A DNA stretch of 64,000 bases, taken from contig AJFK01000462.1 of the NCBI GenBank assembly GCA_000467715.1, forward strand, positions 156,790-220,789. Reading direction: 5' to 3'. Position numbers and translations under genes: made by a program. The notes beneath the pieces are model-generated. The model had not been told where the DNA came from. It saw only the letters and a program-made list of their open reading frames with translations, and made no database searches. Positions within the stretch are counted from its first letter, which is position 1. Each line of letters begins with the position of its first letter. This DNA is from Hysterium pulicare CBS 123377 (Eukaryota; Ascomycota; Dothideomycetes; Hysteriales; Hysteriaceae). This document shows, in pieces, positions 1 to 11,985 of this stretch.

Positions 1-27
1 GGTGATGATTCCTAACGCTTAAGCAGC

Positions 28-3000
28 TTAGAAACCGGGCGTCATGGAACCAATTGGAGGAAACGATCTAGCTCCAAAGCCAGTGGTAGCAGGCACACTG
101 TGGCCCGGAAGAGGGCTACCAATTTCACCGAGGGCCGTGGTTGGGCCTCCGCTCTCCTCGAACTTGATGGCATAGTGACCCGGAGTAGAGCTAAACTCCT
201 TGTAGTTCAGAGTGCCGCCCCCATTGGACGAGTCGCCGAATATATCACAGGCTTCTATGATATCTTCAACCTTGATTTGGGGATCCGCAGGCGTTCGCAC
301 GGCTTCTAGCTGGTGGAATACATCATTAATATCATAGTAACCATCTGGACTGCTATGCCGGCTGGCAAGAGCTTTGCAAGCTTGGCAGACAAGTCGGCGA
401 ACGGAGACAACTCGTGGCTTTTCTAAGAGTTGGCGATTTCCCATCATCGAGAACGGGTTGTTGAACATCCCAGACGTTGGAGAATTGCCCCAACCAGGAG
501 CACCGGGCATGGGAAATGGCATTGGAGGTGTAGTCCAAGCGCTGCCGCCATTGCTTGAGCTACCGAATGGCGCATATGAGTCTGTCCTGGGCTGACCGAT
601 TCCCTCTGGAAAGTTGAATCCCATGTGAGCATTTCTCGGCATTCCCCCGGCTTGTAGGCTTGTCCTACGCGCTTCTGCTCCAGATTGAAAGTCTGGTACG
701 TCATCCGCATCGTCAAGCAGAGCCTTACTACCTAGGTGATTCGCAAGTTCATCAACATCAGAGCCTGGAGGTCTCTTATTTTCTTCGTGAGGCTTGACGC
801 TTGACGGTCGCTGAATGGGCGCTGGCCTTGCAATCGGTTGGGCTTGAGGGGCAGCAAGTGGCTGTTCGACATTTGCTTTGTCAAAAGAGGCCGAGGGCTG
901 TCTAGAATGGGCCGGCATACCCATTCCGAAGCCGGGTATTGCATTTGTTGCTCCCATTCCAGGCAGAGACGGAAACCCAGGCGGTCCGTTCATGGGTCCA
1001 AAGCCACCACGGCCCAGAGGGGGCATACCTGGAGCTGGTGGTTGCATACCAGGTGGAGGAAATTGACGAGACTGGAAACTAGGCTGTGGAGGAAACATCG
1101 GATCATGACTCAGAGAAGCACGGGGCCCCATCATTGAAGGCATCATTGTACCCGGAACTTGCGGAAATCCGTTGAACCCTGGCGGGATATTACCCAAGCC
1201 ATGTGGCATACCCTGAGGGGGCTGCATCGGAGGCAAAGGAGATGAGGGTTGTGGATGGTGGAGCGTAGTCGGTTGTTGCAGGTTCAGGGGCTTGGTAAGG
1301 ATTGCCTTGGGAGCAATTGGATTCTGCGATTGTGAGCCCACGTTGCTTGGAGACATGGATTTACTCGTCCCGGGTGCCACTTGAGGTGTCCTAGGAGATG
1401 ATCCATGCGAGCCTTGTTGAGAGCTTTGTCGCGGACGGTTGGGAGTGGGTGCCTTCGGAATGGTAGGCGTAGCTACTTGAACGTGGGGTGAAGGGAAACC
1501 AGTCGATGACGGTTGTTTTAGGAGACCAGGGGGTAAAGCAACAGCAACCGGTTGCGATGCCTTCTTCGTAATGGCACTTTGGGCGCCTGCAGGTGTTGGT
1601 TCATCTTTACGAGAACGTTCCTTTTCAGCTTTGACCTTTGCCTCACGCTCCCGTCTCTCCCTATCTTCCAGGGCTTTCTTCTCCCGAGCTTCTCTCTCCT
1701 TGGCTTCACGCTCCTCGCGCTCCTTTTTCTTCGTTTCTTCACGGACTCTCTTCTCTTGAGCTTTCTGCTCCCGTACCTTACGCTCTGCCTCCTGCTGTCG
1801 GTCGCGTTCTTCTTGTTGCCGCTTCAGTCGTTCGACCTCCTTTCGTTGCTTTTCCTCTTCTTGAGCTTTGCGTTCGGCATCCTTCTTCTTTCGCTGCTCT
1901 TCTTTCTTCCGCCGTTGCTCCTCTTGCCTTTTCTCCTCAGCTGCTTTTATTGCAGCCTCCTCTGCAGCCTTGTCGGCATCTTTGCGGGCCTTCTCTTCAG
2001 CTTTGGCTTGTTTCTGCTTCTCTTTCTTTTCCTTTCGCTTCTGGGCCTCTTTGGCCTTCTTGGCCTCTCGTTGAACATCCATTCGCGATTCCTCTTCCAA
2101 CTCTTCCAAGAGTTTCGCTTGACGTTCTGCAGCGACCTTTTCTCGATAGGCGGTAAGCACCCTCTGTTCGAACATTCGTGCGGCAAAAATTTGAAACATT
2201 CGTCTACCTTCTTCCATTCGCTGTTCCTCTGTCATAGTGTCCTGATAGTTTTGTAAGTAGAAAATATCAAGATCCATCATGAAAAACATACACCTTCATC
2301 GTCTTCATCGTCCTCGTACTCCTCTTCATCGTCGTAGTCATCCTCTTCTTCATCGTCGTACTCATCTTCATCAGGTGGCGCACCGTGACTATGACCACTG
2401 TGAGCCTTCGAGTACATACTCGGAATAGATAGACCGGCTGCGGCGTACTGTGCCTCCTCTTCCCGCTGCATTCGACGCTCTGCCAACTGCTCCATCATTT
2501 CAATAAACTTCTTTCCGTCATTTTTGAGCAAATCATCCGCAACGGTCAGAATGCCGCCTGTTACACGCGTTAGCAATACGCCAGTTGTAAATTCAAGGTT
2601 GGATGCTCGCCACCTTTAACGGTCAGACTATTGCCGAAATTGAAGAAGTCGGTAGCCGCGCCGCGGGGTAGCTCCATGGGCTCATCCTCGCTGATGTCGT
2701 CGTCTTCATCGTAGTCGTCCTCTTCACTGTAATCTTCCTCGTCGCCCTCTTCATCCTCTTCCTCGTCAGATTCGTCGTCTGCTATTTCTCGTATTCTGGA
2801 TGGGTGTTGGGCACTCATCATATGAGGCATGCGGTCTGGAGGTAACCTGCTGGACATTGGGTGAGCATAGCGGCTTGGGGGAGGTAGCATGGGTCCTCCA
2901 TCTTGTTGATGGTTGGCATACTGCTCTAGCTCCTCATAGTATGCATCATATAGAACTTCCAGCTCCTCCTCAATGGCTGTTCGCTTCCGGCCACACACTG

Positions 3001-3715
3001 TACAGCTACAAGAGTGCTTCTGTTGCTCCTTCATCTTCCGTAGAACAGCCTCTTTTTCGATCTTGACTAAGGACTTGCGCTCATCCTCCCCAAGAGAGAG
3101 CCAAAACTCTTTTATTCTCTCTCGTTCTTCCGAGGTGGACGTGTTCCATATACGGTCTTTGCCCTTGCTTCGAGTGGGCGCATTAATCGACGCTTGTGCA
3201 GGTGGCGGAGGCGGAGGGGGAAGGGCATGAGACATAGGATGAGATAGACCACTAGCAGTCTCGTACGGGGGTTTCTGAGCGCCAGGAGCCACCTTCTTTT
3301 TCTTTTTCGACTTTTTACCGGTACCAATATTTTCTGACAGAGCCGAGTACCCGGCTGGATAGTGTCCGTTTGTACCGTAAGCATGGCCATAGTTTTGCCC
3401 ATCATCATCTGAAAAGTAATCTCCTTCGGCAGGTTCAAACTGATCTGGGTCGTCGAAGTCGGGGTCCACATAAGTAGAGGGATGTTGTCCTGGACGTGTA
3501 GGTTTCTGGTTTGTCAGGACCTGGCCTTCTGGCAGATGCCCATTTCGTGCGGTTGGAGTCTGGTTCTGAGCTTGCTCAGCGGCCTGCCGAGCAGCTTGCT
3601 TCTCTCGCCGCTTTTGTTTCTTCCGATTCACGCCAACAGGCGCAGGAGGGAGTCCGCCAGTGACGCCATTTGTCGATGCAGCTGCGGCTGTCTGGCCTTT
3701 CGTACCTTGAGCCAT
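28..3715 (-). CDS. NST1: Stress response protein Nst1
   Basis: The model has three exons: 3715-2614, 2557-2292 and 2241-28. The introns are 56 nt (donor GTGGCG, branch TGCTAAC) and 50 nt (donor GTATGT). The predicted protein is 1193 aa. It carries the features of the fungal Nst1 family, a negative regulator of salt tolerance. These are a basic N-terminal patch (about 31-48), a long Asp/Glu tract (about 310-350) and a conserved block rich in [20 protein letters not shown] at the start of exon 3. A roughly 200-residue Lys/Glu/Arg coiled coil follows, then a Pro/Met/Gly-rich low-complexity tail. The exon joins restore the family sequence across both junctions, which supports the splice choices. 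It is divergent from RHO2, with 875 bp between start codons. The molecular activity of Nst1 is poorly known; identity is confident. Confidence 0.93.
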
Positions 3716-4590
3716 GGGAACGATTGACTCGATCGATCTAACAGTATCGATAGAATGTTAGCCAGAGGTCCAGGGCAGAGTGGACGTGTTGGGAATCTAT
3801 AGCGGGGCATCCAAGGTGAAGGCAGGTTCGGGAAAGCCTATTACGCACTTTCAAGGCAATCAAAGCAGGCTCGTTCGGGCTCAACGTCGTAGACGGAGCG
3901 AGAGGAGGCTGCTGATATGATTGTAATAGGTGGAACAGTTGTCGGTGTGGTGGTGTTGGGCTCGCCCTTGGTGTTTTGTAGTGAAGAGGGTCGCGAAGAC
4001 AAATCGGCGTCGATGGTCACGTGCATGTGCCAAGACCGACCTGGGCGCAGCAGCGTCGACGCTTGAATTGAGACACTCCATTGACTTCGCACTCTTCGAC
4101 CTTGCAAACATTCACTGCAGCACAATTTTCCGCCACCTTGCCACATTCTCAGCTTCGAAGACTCTCCCCTAACCTCTTGTTCACTCGAGCCTCAGCTGTG
4201 CTCTCTATCGATAACGCTCCACCGGCTCATCGCCTCTCCGAACCAGCGCACCGCACAACTCCTTCACCCAACGCGAGCACGATACATCCAGATCGGTAGC
4301 TTGATATCCATAGACGTGTCGTTCAGCTCTGGAGTTTTCACACATCAAAGAGCCCCCTCCAACTATTACATCTTCCCATAACGCAGCCGACTTAGTCGTC
4401 CTCCCTACGAACGAAAGCAATTGCTTCACGGAGACATACTTCGGGAGTTCAAAGGCACATACAGGATCAAAGGGGGTAGTGCAACACTCTTTTGTCGCTG
4501 GCTCTACACGCTTGGACAGCCTCCGACAACCCCTTCGAGATTATCTGTTGTATACTCTCACCAGCGGCTTCATCCCGGCATCTTCTAGCA
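3716..4590. promoter_or_regulatory. Shared 5' region between NST1 and RHO2
   Basis: This is an 875-bp stretch between two divergently transcribed start codons. It holds no convincing reading frame. The part nearest RHO2 (about 4080-4590) is pyrimidine-leaning and probably its leader. I see no recognisable operator. Confidence 0.4.
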
Positions 4591-5724
4591 ATGGCACAGA
4601 ATGGAGAGCCAGTGATGCGAAGGTATGTCACTTGGTTCACTAATAAATGTGCTGTTATCCATTTATTTGGAATGCTTTACCCAATTTGCTTGTCATGATT
4701 ACGATTGTTTGCTGCTCTTTCAATTCTTCTCTATATGCTGGCATTTTTACGATTACCTCTATCTTTACCCATCTCTAAAATCTGTACTCGTTGGACGTAT
4801 TTTTCCGAGATGGTAAGGTATTGTTTGCTCAAAATATTGAATCCCCAACCACCCCAGACGACCTGCGATAACCTGCATTGGTGTTCCCGATCCGAAGTCA
4901 CCCATGTCTAAAAATAGGCTATACGGCATGGCCACCCTAGCAATTATTTTATCGTCTCGGATGAGGCTCCTGCTCTTTTGGGTTTTTTTCATGCAAAGTC
5001 GCGACCACTCTGCAACCGTCTCGGGTTTTCCTATTCTTGCTAGCTACTCCCATGCTACGATCGCCGTTGTGCAACCAGCTGACCAAGATTTGTCTACAGG
5101 AAATTGGTTATTATCGGCGATGGTGCTTGCGGCAAGACGAGCCTTCTGAGTGTTTTCACGTTAGGATATTTCCCTACGGTATGTCGCTCGGCTTAGACTG
5201 CTTTCTACGAGTAGCTCCCTAACGTCTCAAACCAGCGCTATGTCCCGACCGTTTTCGAGAATTACGTCACAGACTGCAGGGTCGATGGAAAATCGGTGCA
5301 GCTAGCTCTATGGGATACCGCAGGACAAGAGGACTACGAAAGACTACGACCGCTCGCATACTCGAAGGCTCACGTTATCCTAATCGGTTTCTCCGTCGAC
5401 TCTCCTGACTCCCTGGAGAATGTGAAGCACAAGTGGGCCGAAGAGGCACGTGAGCGATGCCCAGGCGTCCCCATCATCCTAGTCGGCCTGAAAAAGGATC
5501 TGCGGGATGATCCCTTGGCCCAGGAAGAAATGCGGAAGAAGTCTTTAAAGTTTACCACCACCAAGGCGGGGAATGATATGAAAGAAGAGATCGGCGCTCG
5601 AAAATACCTCGAGTGCTCCTCACTAACGGGCGATGGAGTGGACGACGTCTTCGAGGCAGCAACACGCGCCGCCCTGCTATCGGTCGATAAGACCGAGAAT
5701 GGTGGATGCTGTATTATCCTATGA
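4591..5724 (+). CDS. RHO2: Rho-family small GTPase, Rho2 type
   Basis: The exons are 4591-4622, 5100-5178 and 5236-5724, giving 199 aa. Rho2 is a membrane-bound molecular switch that promotes alpha-glucan synthesis and cell-integrity signalling in fungi. The protein has a P-loop GDGACGKT (17-24), the switch I region [13 protein letters not shown], and switch [10 protein letters not shown] with Gln68. It also has the G4-like motif VGLKKDL, the G5-like motif ECSSLTG, and a C-terminal CAAX box CIIL (Cys196). The X residue is Leu, so geranylgeranylation is expected, and Cys195 could be palmitoylated. The closest family pattern is Rho2 rather than Rho1 ([22 protein letters not shown]). The first exon encodes only about 11 residues and is followed by a 477-nt intron, long for this window. 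The second intron is 57 nt. Confidence 0.93.
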
Positions 5725-6300
5725 TTTTGCCCCAACCCTTTTCCATTTTTTAAAGCATTGGGTGGTGTTCCAGGTCCTTGTTACTGCTTTACCAGCCGGC
5801 GTCGCTGAGCGGATCTTGCATGCTTTCTTGTCTCCCGTCGAAAAGCTTTCGTTTTTTGGAACTGGCTTTAAGGTGATTATCACCTAGCACGCCAGTTGAG
5901 GGGGTTTCTGGGTGTACAATCCATTTTATTTTGAGGAAGCATATTCTGGAGGTATGTTCAGAATAGGTCCGGATTAATGATGATGATGGCTATATCATCT
6001 TACGCTCATTTTTTAGAACTGTATCTTTCTTTTGGGCCGCCGAGAGGGCTTTTATCAGATAAGCTCTGTTTCTCGAGGGAGCAGTAACCATAGCGACACA
6101 CCTTCCAAGCTAATACTAAGCCAACGCCGTTTGAGAGCGGCCAATGGTTTATATGCCTTCTCTTTCTCCTCAGTAATGTTTCTCGAGAACTATGTTACAA
6201 TGGGTTTATCCCGTCACCAATGCTTATTATGTCCATGCTCAAGAAAGTATTCATACATTCGCCCAGAACTTCTCCCAAGGCTTTACCCATGCTTCATGAG
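5725..6300. other. Intergenic, RHO2 3' side
   Basis: This stretch lies between the RHO2 stop codon and the mL40 stop codon, which converge. It is moderately AT-rich and contains no supported gene. It probably carries both 3' untranslated regions. Confidence 0.5.
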
Positions 6301-6992
6301 CTACCTCTTCCAAGCGTGATTCCACCCCTCCCTACTCGGAAACTCCGTCTGTGCTCTTGCATACTCAATGGGCACACTATTCCATACACCCTTCTTCTCC
6401 ATTGCAACGCGATATAGTCTCCCCACATTCTTGCCCCCACTACCCAACTCCCCAGGATCAGCGCCTTGGCCACCAGCCAACGCCTCCGGCATTGCCATGC
6501 CGTTCTCATCCATCAGACGAAGAGTTTCGCATGCCGACCGCATCGACATATATTGGCGCTCGAGCTCCAGCTCTTGGGACCGGCGAAGTTTGCGAAGGTA
6601 GAGGAGCCATGCGCGGTGGATGGTCCAGTGGCGGAGGGAGCGTGTGCGAGAGAAGAGGAGGGGCCGGGGCGTTTTGGCGTGGGAAAGATGGTAGCGGATT
6701 TGTGCTATTGAAGATAAGTTTTAGCACGCTGTATAACTGATAGGAGTCGTCCATTTGGGGAATGTTGTAGAAAGAACATACTTATCCTCGCATCCCCCTT
6801 GACTTCTTGCCTTCGTCTTTTCAACAATGGTGCTGTCGATGTGAAGGATGCGGAATCAGAAGGTTTTGATATTGAGGATATTCGGGGGTGAGGGAGCGCA
6901 TTTCGCACGAGGGTGTTTTGCCGAAAAGCTGGCGGTGACTGTGTGGGACGGAACGTCGACCGAAAGGTTAGAAGTCGGATTGAAGGCTTCAT
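6301..6992 (-). CDS. Mitochondrial large-subunit ribosomal protein mL40 (MRPL28 family)
   Basis: Two exons, 6992-6782 and 6704-6301, are separated by a 77-nt intron (donor GTATGT, acceptor AATAG). The protein is 204 aa. The N-terminus is rich in Arg/Ser/Thr and lacks acidic residues, as expected for a mitochondrial targeting sequence. The core contains KGDARITQIRYHL, then PRPLLFSRTRSLRHWTIHRAW. A basic helical segment follows, then a C-terminal block ending PIEYARAQTEFPSREGWNH. This arrangement fits the fungal MRP-L28/mL40 family, a component of the mitochondrial 54S subunit. The family call is from remembered sequence pattern, so another mitoribosomal protein is possible. The gene is divergent from phosphoacetylglucosamine mutase and convergent with RHO2. 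Confidence 0.75.
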
Positions 6993-7861
6993 GCTGGGAT
7001 TGAGGTGGTATTGATAGTTGTGAGATGAGGACTTCGATGTTGAATGAAGTTCTGAGGGATTCTTGAGGTTGCTAGTCGTTTGCGAAAGCGGTCTAAACTA
7101 TATGCACGTGACTCGGCACATCACTCTTTTGTTAAAGGTTCTTTGCTCCCCTTGGATAACTTACTAAGGAATGGAGGGTTATATTATGTCCTTGGAAGCC
7201 TAGAGCTTATATGAGGCTCTTTTTTTCCTATGATCGTACTGCGCAAGGTACTCCATAGCCATACAAATTCGTAGCTAGCTACAATTCTCATGAAACAAAC
7301 TTCATTGTGATGCAGAAAGTTCCAGCACACAGTATCAAGGTAGTTTGTCCTAGTCGTAGTTCAAGAATCAAAGTACTGAGCACAATTAGGAGGCATTTGT
7401 TGAGTATTGCTTGTTTTGCATTATCTAGTTGGATTCTGTATAGTTTAAGGAGGAATATTATTCTGGATGTCGAGAGCAATCGTCTACAAATCTATTCTGT
7501 CAGGCATTCCTCAATTAGCTTACCTTTGAGAACCTGCTGCTGGATGTCCTCCGAGCTCTTCAAAGGCATTCGGTCTTGAGTTGTGCTGCGACGCCTTTGT
7601 AGCTAGGTGCAAAAGGGGTTTGGCGTAGGATTCGATGTGACAGCCTGTCGGTTCCTGGAATTCGGTGAGGCTCTGCACTCCACATGGCCAGCAAACATCC
7701 CACTTCGTTAGCACCAAAACCTTGGAAGCTGATTGAATCTCACTCTCTCAGCCGCAGCTTCAGCCCACATAAGTAGTCGCCGTTCCTAGAGTACAATTTC
7801 CTTTCTTCGATACACTTTACTCTCTTCTTTTGGTACAAACAATTCCTTTTCTACTGCCAAA
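6993..7861. promoter_or_regulatory. Divergent promoter region, mL40 / PAGM
   Basis: This 869-bp gap separates two divergent start codons. It shows no supported coding region. A pyrimidine-rich stretch (about 7795-7855) immediately precedes the PAGM start and is likely its leader. Confidence 0.4.
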
Positions 7862-9796
7862 ATGTCTCACACCGAGGCGATTAAAGCGGCCAGCAGCAAA
7901 CACCCACCAGCTGCTGGAACCACCTACCAGTATGGCACGGCTGGAGTGAGTTTATTTGCTTCCCCATCGAGTCGCCATATACTGACCAGAGACCCTGGTA
8001 GTTCCGCATGAAAGCGTAAGGCTTCTTCGGAGCACCATCATCCCGGGACTCCTTGATCTATGGTACATGATGCTAATTGTCACAGCGAGCTCCTGGATTC
8101 AGTAGTCTTTCGATGCGGCCTAATCGCTTCTCTACGTTCCCGCAGCCTCGGCGGTAAATGGATCGGTGTCATGATAACTGCGTCTCACAATCCTCCGGAA
8201 GATAATGGGGTGAAATTAGTAGAACCATTGGTTCGTCCGTATTTGAAGATAGGTTGGGGGATTACTGACGTAGCTGGCAGGGAAACATGCTTGCTGTACG
8301 AGACTCCTACGACACATAAACCCCTGGAATAGGAATTAAATTGGCGCTAATTCCCTCATGTAGGAGGAGTGGGAAGTATTATCTACCGAGTTAGCTAATA
8401 AAGCTACCGATGACGAGGTTGCGGAGTATTATCACTCCCTAGCCTCTAAATATAAGATCGATACAAACTCTCCTGCACGGGTTGTCATTGGTCGAGATAC
8501 CCGTGCATCAGGGTCTCGACTCCTCGCCTGCACTCTTGACGGGCTCAAAGCTGCGAGTGTTGAATATAAAGACTACGGCTTCTTGACTACGCCGCAACTT
8601 CATTATATGGTCAGATGCTTAAACACCGAAGGGACCTCTGAGGCTTATGGCGTTCCCACGGAGAAAGGGTACTATGAAAAGTTAGCAGGAGCATTCAAGC
8701 GTGCCTTGAATGGCAAGAAAGCCAATGGCAGCTTGACAGTCGATTGCGCCAACGGCGTCGGTGGGCCGAAATTGACAGAGCTGGTCAAATATCTGCCTCC
8801 CAAGGATCAGGGCCTCGAGATCTTTGTCGTTAATGACAATGTCGTCAAGCCAGAGAGCTTAAATGTGGAGGTATGGAAAGTCCACTTCACCATCGCCCAA
8901 CCCCTTAATCGAATAAAGCTAAACACTTGACTATTTAGTGCGGTGCCGATTATGTCAAGACAGGCCAGAAGGCTCCTCCATCTTCCAAAGCTGGACCCAA
9001 TGATCGTTGCTGCTCTCTTGACGGAGACGCTGATCGTATCGTGTACTACTTCAAAGACAGCGGCAATGCCTTCCACCTCTTGGACGGCGACCGTATTGCC
9101 ACCCTGGCTGCTTCATTCCTTGGTGATCTCGTCCGTCAATCTGGACTCGCTGACTCGATCAAGATCGGTGTAGTGCAAACAGCTTATGCCAACGGTGCTA
9201 GTACGGATTACATAGCGCAGAACCTTAAGCTTGGCACCGTCTGTACCCCTACGGGAGTCAAGTATTTACACCACGCCGCAGAAAAGATGAACATTGGGGC
9301 TTATTTCGAAGCTAATGGCCACGGTACCGTTGTTTTCTCCGTTGAAACTCTCGACACTATTGCCAAGCATGAACCTCAGTCACCAGCACAACTCACCGCC
9401 CTAGAGTCACTTCGCGCCCTTGTCGACCTCATCAATCAAGCTGTTGGAGATGCGTTGTCCGACATGCTCCTCGTCGAGGTTATTCTAGCCCACAAAGGTT
9501 GGGGTCCGCAAGAGTGGTTGGCAACTTATTCCGATCTACCCAATCGTTTGCTCAAGGTAAAGGTAGCTGATCGCCGTGCTTTCAAAACCACCGATGCGGA
9601 ACGTAGATTGTTGGAGCCGAAAGGCATTCAACCTAAGATTGACGAGGAGGTCAAGAAGGTGCGGCGAGGGAGGGCATTTGCGCGAGCTAGTGGTACCGAG
9701 GATGCTGTCCGCGTATATGCTGAGGCTGCCACCAGGGTCGAGGCGGATGATCTTGCCAGTAGGGTGGCTAAGATCGTTGAGACGGAGGCTGCATGA
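7862..9796 (+). CDS. PCM1: Phosphoacetylglucosamine mutase
   Basis: The enzyme interconverts GlcNAc-6-P and GlcNAc-1-P on the path to UDP-GlcNAc, needed for chitin, N-glycans and GPI anchors. There are six exons: 7862-7945, 8002-8015, 8086-8230, 8281-8295, 8364-8870 and 8939-9796, giving 540 aa, the usual length. The phosphoserine loop TASHNPP carries Ser66. The metal loop is DGDADR (Asp283, 285, 287). A sugar-binding motif FEANGHGT and the C-terminal phosphate site [15 protein letters not shown] are both intact. Exons 2 and 4 are only 14 and 15 nt long. They encode residues (FRMKA, GNMLA) that the family conserves, and each flanking intron has a branch-like CTAAT or CTGAC. The intron 3 donor is the unusual GTTCGT. 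Identity is very secure. Confidence 0.95.
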
Positions 9797-11985
9797 ATGT
9801 AAGGAGGTCCCTGCAGCGGGTCTGGTATCTAGCCAGCGCTGTGGAGAACGCCACGATACGACTGACGAAAATTGGGTATGTGCATAAAAAGAGCCCGGAA
9901 GGCGCTCTGCCTCATAGACAGAGGCCAAATCGGCGTTGTATGTATACAAAATCCTTGTCACTTCTCGATAGGTTGTTGTTACTTATGTGATCGCCGGCTG
10001 TTGCTGTGACTAACCGCACTCGAGTTGCTTTTCTAAAAAATCACGGTAATTCCTTCCGCGTCCTTCAGCTACCTAACGCCAATAGCGTCCATATATCCCG
10101 CCGTTTGCATTAGAGATTTTTTACACCGTTGCTCTATCTTGTAATTAGTCAAGGTCTCTTTCAAGTTCTCTGCTCTGCCAATATGGCAGCACCGGCTCAC
10201 ATTTTGACTACGGCCTTGTCCCCCTTTCCTTTGACTCCTTCTCCAGAAGAGAAGAAGGGAGCGTCTCTTTTACGAAGCTCGGCATACATCAAGGAAGAAC
10301 CAAGGGGCTTGAATGGAATGAATGCAGCTATTTGTCTCATATCTGTGCCTCAACTTCTCTCATGTCCCACGGCGTTAACATCTAACATCCAACGACTATA
10401 GCTCTCTGCACTACCTCTAACAACTGTACTACCCATAAACCTCACTGCTATTGAAGTTGGAGTAAGTATGAACTTCGCGTCTTTAAATTTTAGCCCCTGA
10501 CTGCGAGCTCAGAAGAGCTATGGACACTTGACTTACTTCAAGACAGCTCCGCCTAGCTTGGACGGAGCGCCACGAATGCCAAACTTGGTACAGCAAGCAT
10601 ATTTCGGCGATGTTACTGACGGATTTGCACACCCAGACATGGACGCCTATCTTGTAGAACGCTCTTCGAAACATCAGGGTTCTTAATATGGCGATAACGA
10701 CCTAGACCACTCCTCTGTTGCGGTTGAGTCTGTCAAACGCAGAGAAATTTACCTGTTCCAGACATCAATTTAGCTGATTGAATGGTGGACCACGACTCTC
10801 GAAAGTGTAAGGTACAGTGGTGGTTCTCATGATTGATAGATTACAATTGACATTGAGACTGCTCTCAATAAACGACTTTATTTGGTGGATGCTACTAGTC
10901 ATCCACTCCGAAGGGAGGTGTGAGACATGAGAGAACTGATCTTGATAAGGCATCTGATCAAATATAAGATGATGTCTAACATAAGTCCTGCATGCTTTCA
11001 ACATTCCACAGCACGTGTTCGACTCATGAGACCTGACAAACCTTGGGAACTGAAAAGAGAGTATGATGTTACTTGACAATCACGAAGCCTCACACATCAG
11101 GAAACGCAGAGATGGAGGACTTTTTATTAAGAAAAATCCCGATAATACATATATACTCAATGGAGGACGTAACGACGAGGCTCGCAGTGTTTCAAGTCAC
11201 CTCTCGTCTCATCCAATCGTAAGCGCCTACACGTACTCTCTGAAGCGGCATACATGTGACTTATAAACGCCGAGGTATTTAGTTTCAAAAATATTCAGCA
11301 AGGAATGCAGTTCACAACGGTAAACGCGCAAGGCCACTTAAGCAGCTAGTATTTGTACGAGGTAGCATCGCGACCTGTTGACTTTACGAGGAAGGCCCAT
11401 AAAATTCGAGAATTTAGTACGGGAACCTAGCCCTCTCAGGCCCTAGTAGCAGCGTTTGCCACTGGCCTATTGAGTGCGAGAAGCGCTTGATGATGTTGAC
11501 AAGTTGGCGGTTAGCGGAGGGCATGCCGGGAGTGAAGTTTGAAGGGAGTGAAGGGGGTGAAGGGACCCTAAAAATACTTCGTTGACGCCGTTTCAAGCTG
11601 TCGAAACTTTCTGGTGACGCGCAGCCATTCAGCTCCTTAGATTCCCTTGGTCCGTGCCACCGGGCGTTATCCTTTGTCCCAACGCGACCCTCAAAGATCA
11701 ATTCACTTCCACCACAGGACCAACAAAGCTTTCCGTACCATTCCTCTTTGTTTCTTTCTTCTTTCTTCTTTCTTTCGTCTACAGTCTTTAATCTTCTTTT
11801 CGCAGAGCTGTTGTTTATGGATTAAACGCAGCTTTACATCGCATTCATCCCATGTACATGAATCCCTAAATCCTACATCCCTCGTTCCCACCACACGCAC
11901 GAGATCTGTTCAAGTGCTCCACGCAACCTTGTGAACCTTAGAAGACCTACGAAGACCTCCTCTTATTACACGGTCACTCGTTACA
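9797..11985. other. Intergenic region, no supported gene
   Basis: This 2.2-kb stretch has only short, codon-poor reading frames. An ATG at 10183 begins about 70 plausible codons, but I cannot link them to a family or a clean exon chain. The end (about 11750-11790) is a strong TTTC/CTTT pyrimidine tract just upstream of the channel gene, typical of a fungal core promoter or leader. Confidence 0.45.

Noticed and set aside
1552-2256. Long plus-strand frame opposite NST1, rich in Leu, Phe and Ser
   Set aside because: It is the antisense of the Lys/Glu coiled coil; the Leu/Phe/Ser composition follows from that.
10129-10401. 90-codon frame downstream of phosphoacetylglucosamine mutase
   Set aside because: Its first codon is not ATG; the part after the ATG at 10183 has no recognisable motif or consistent downstream exon.
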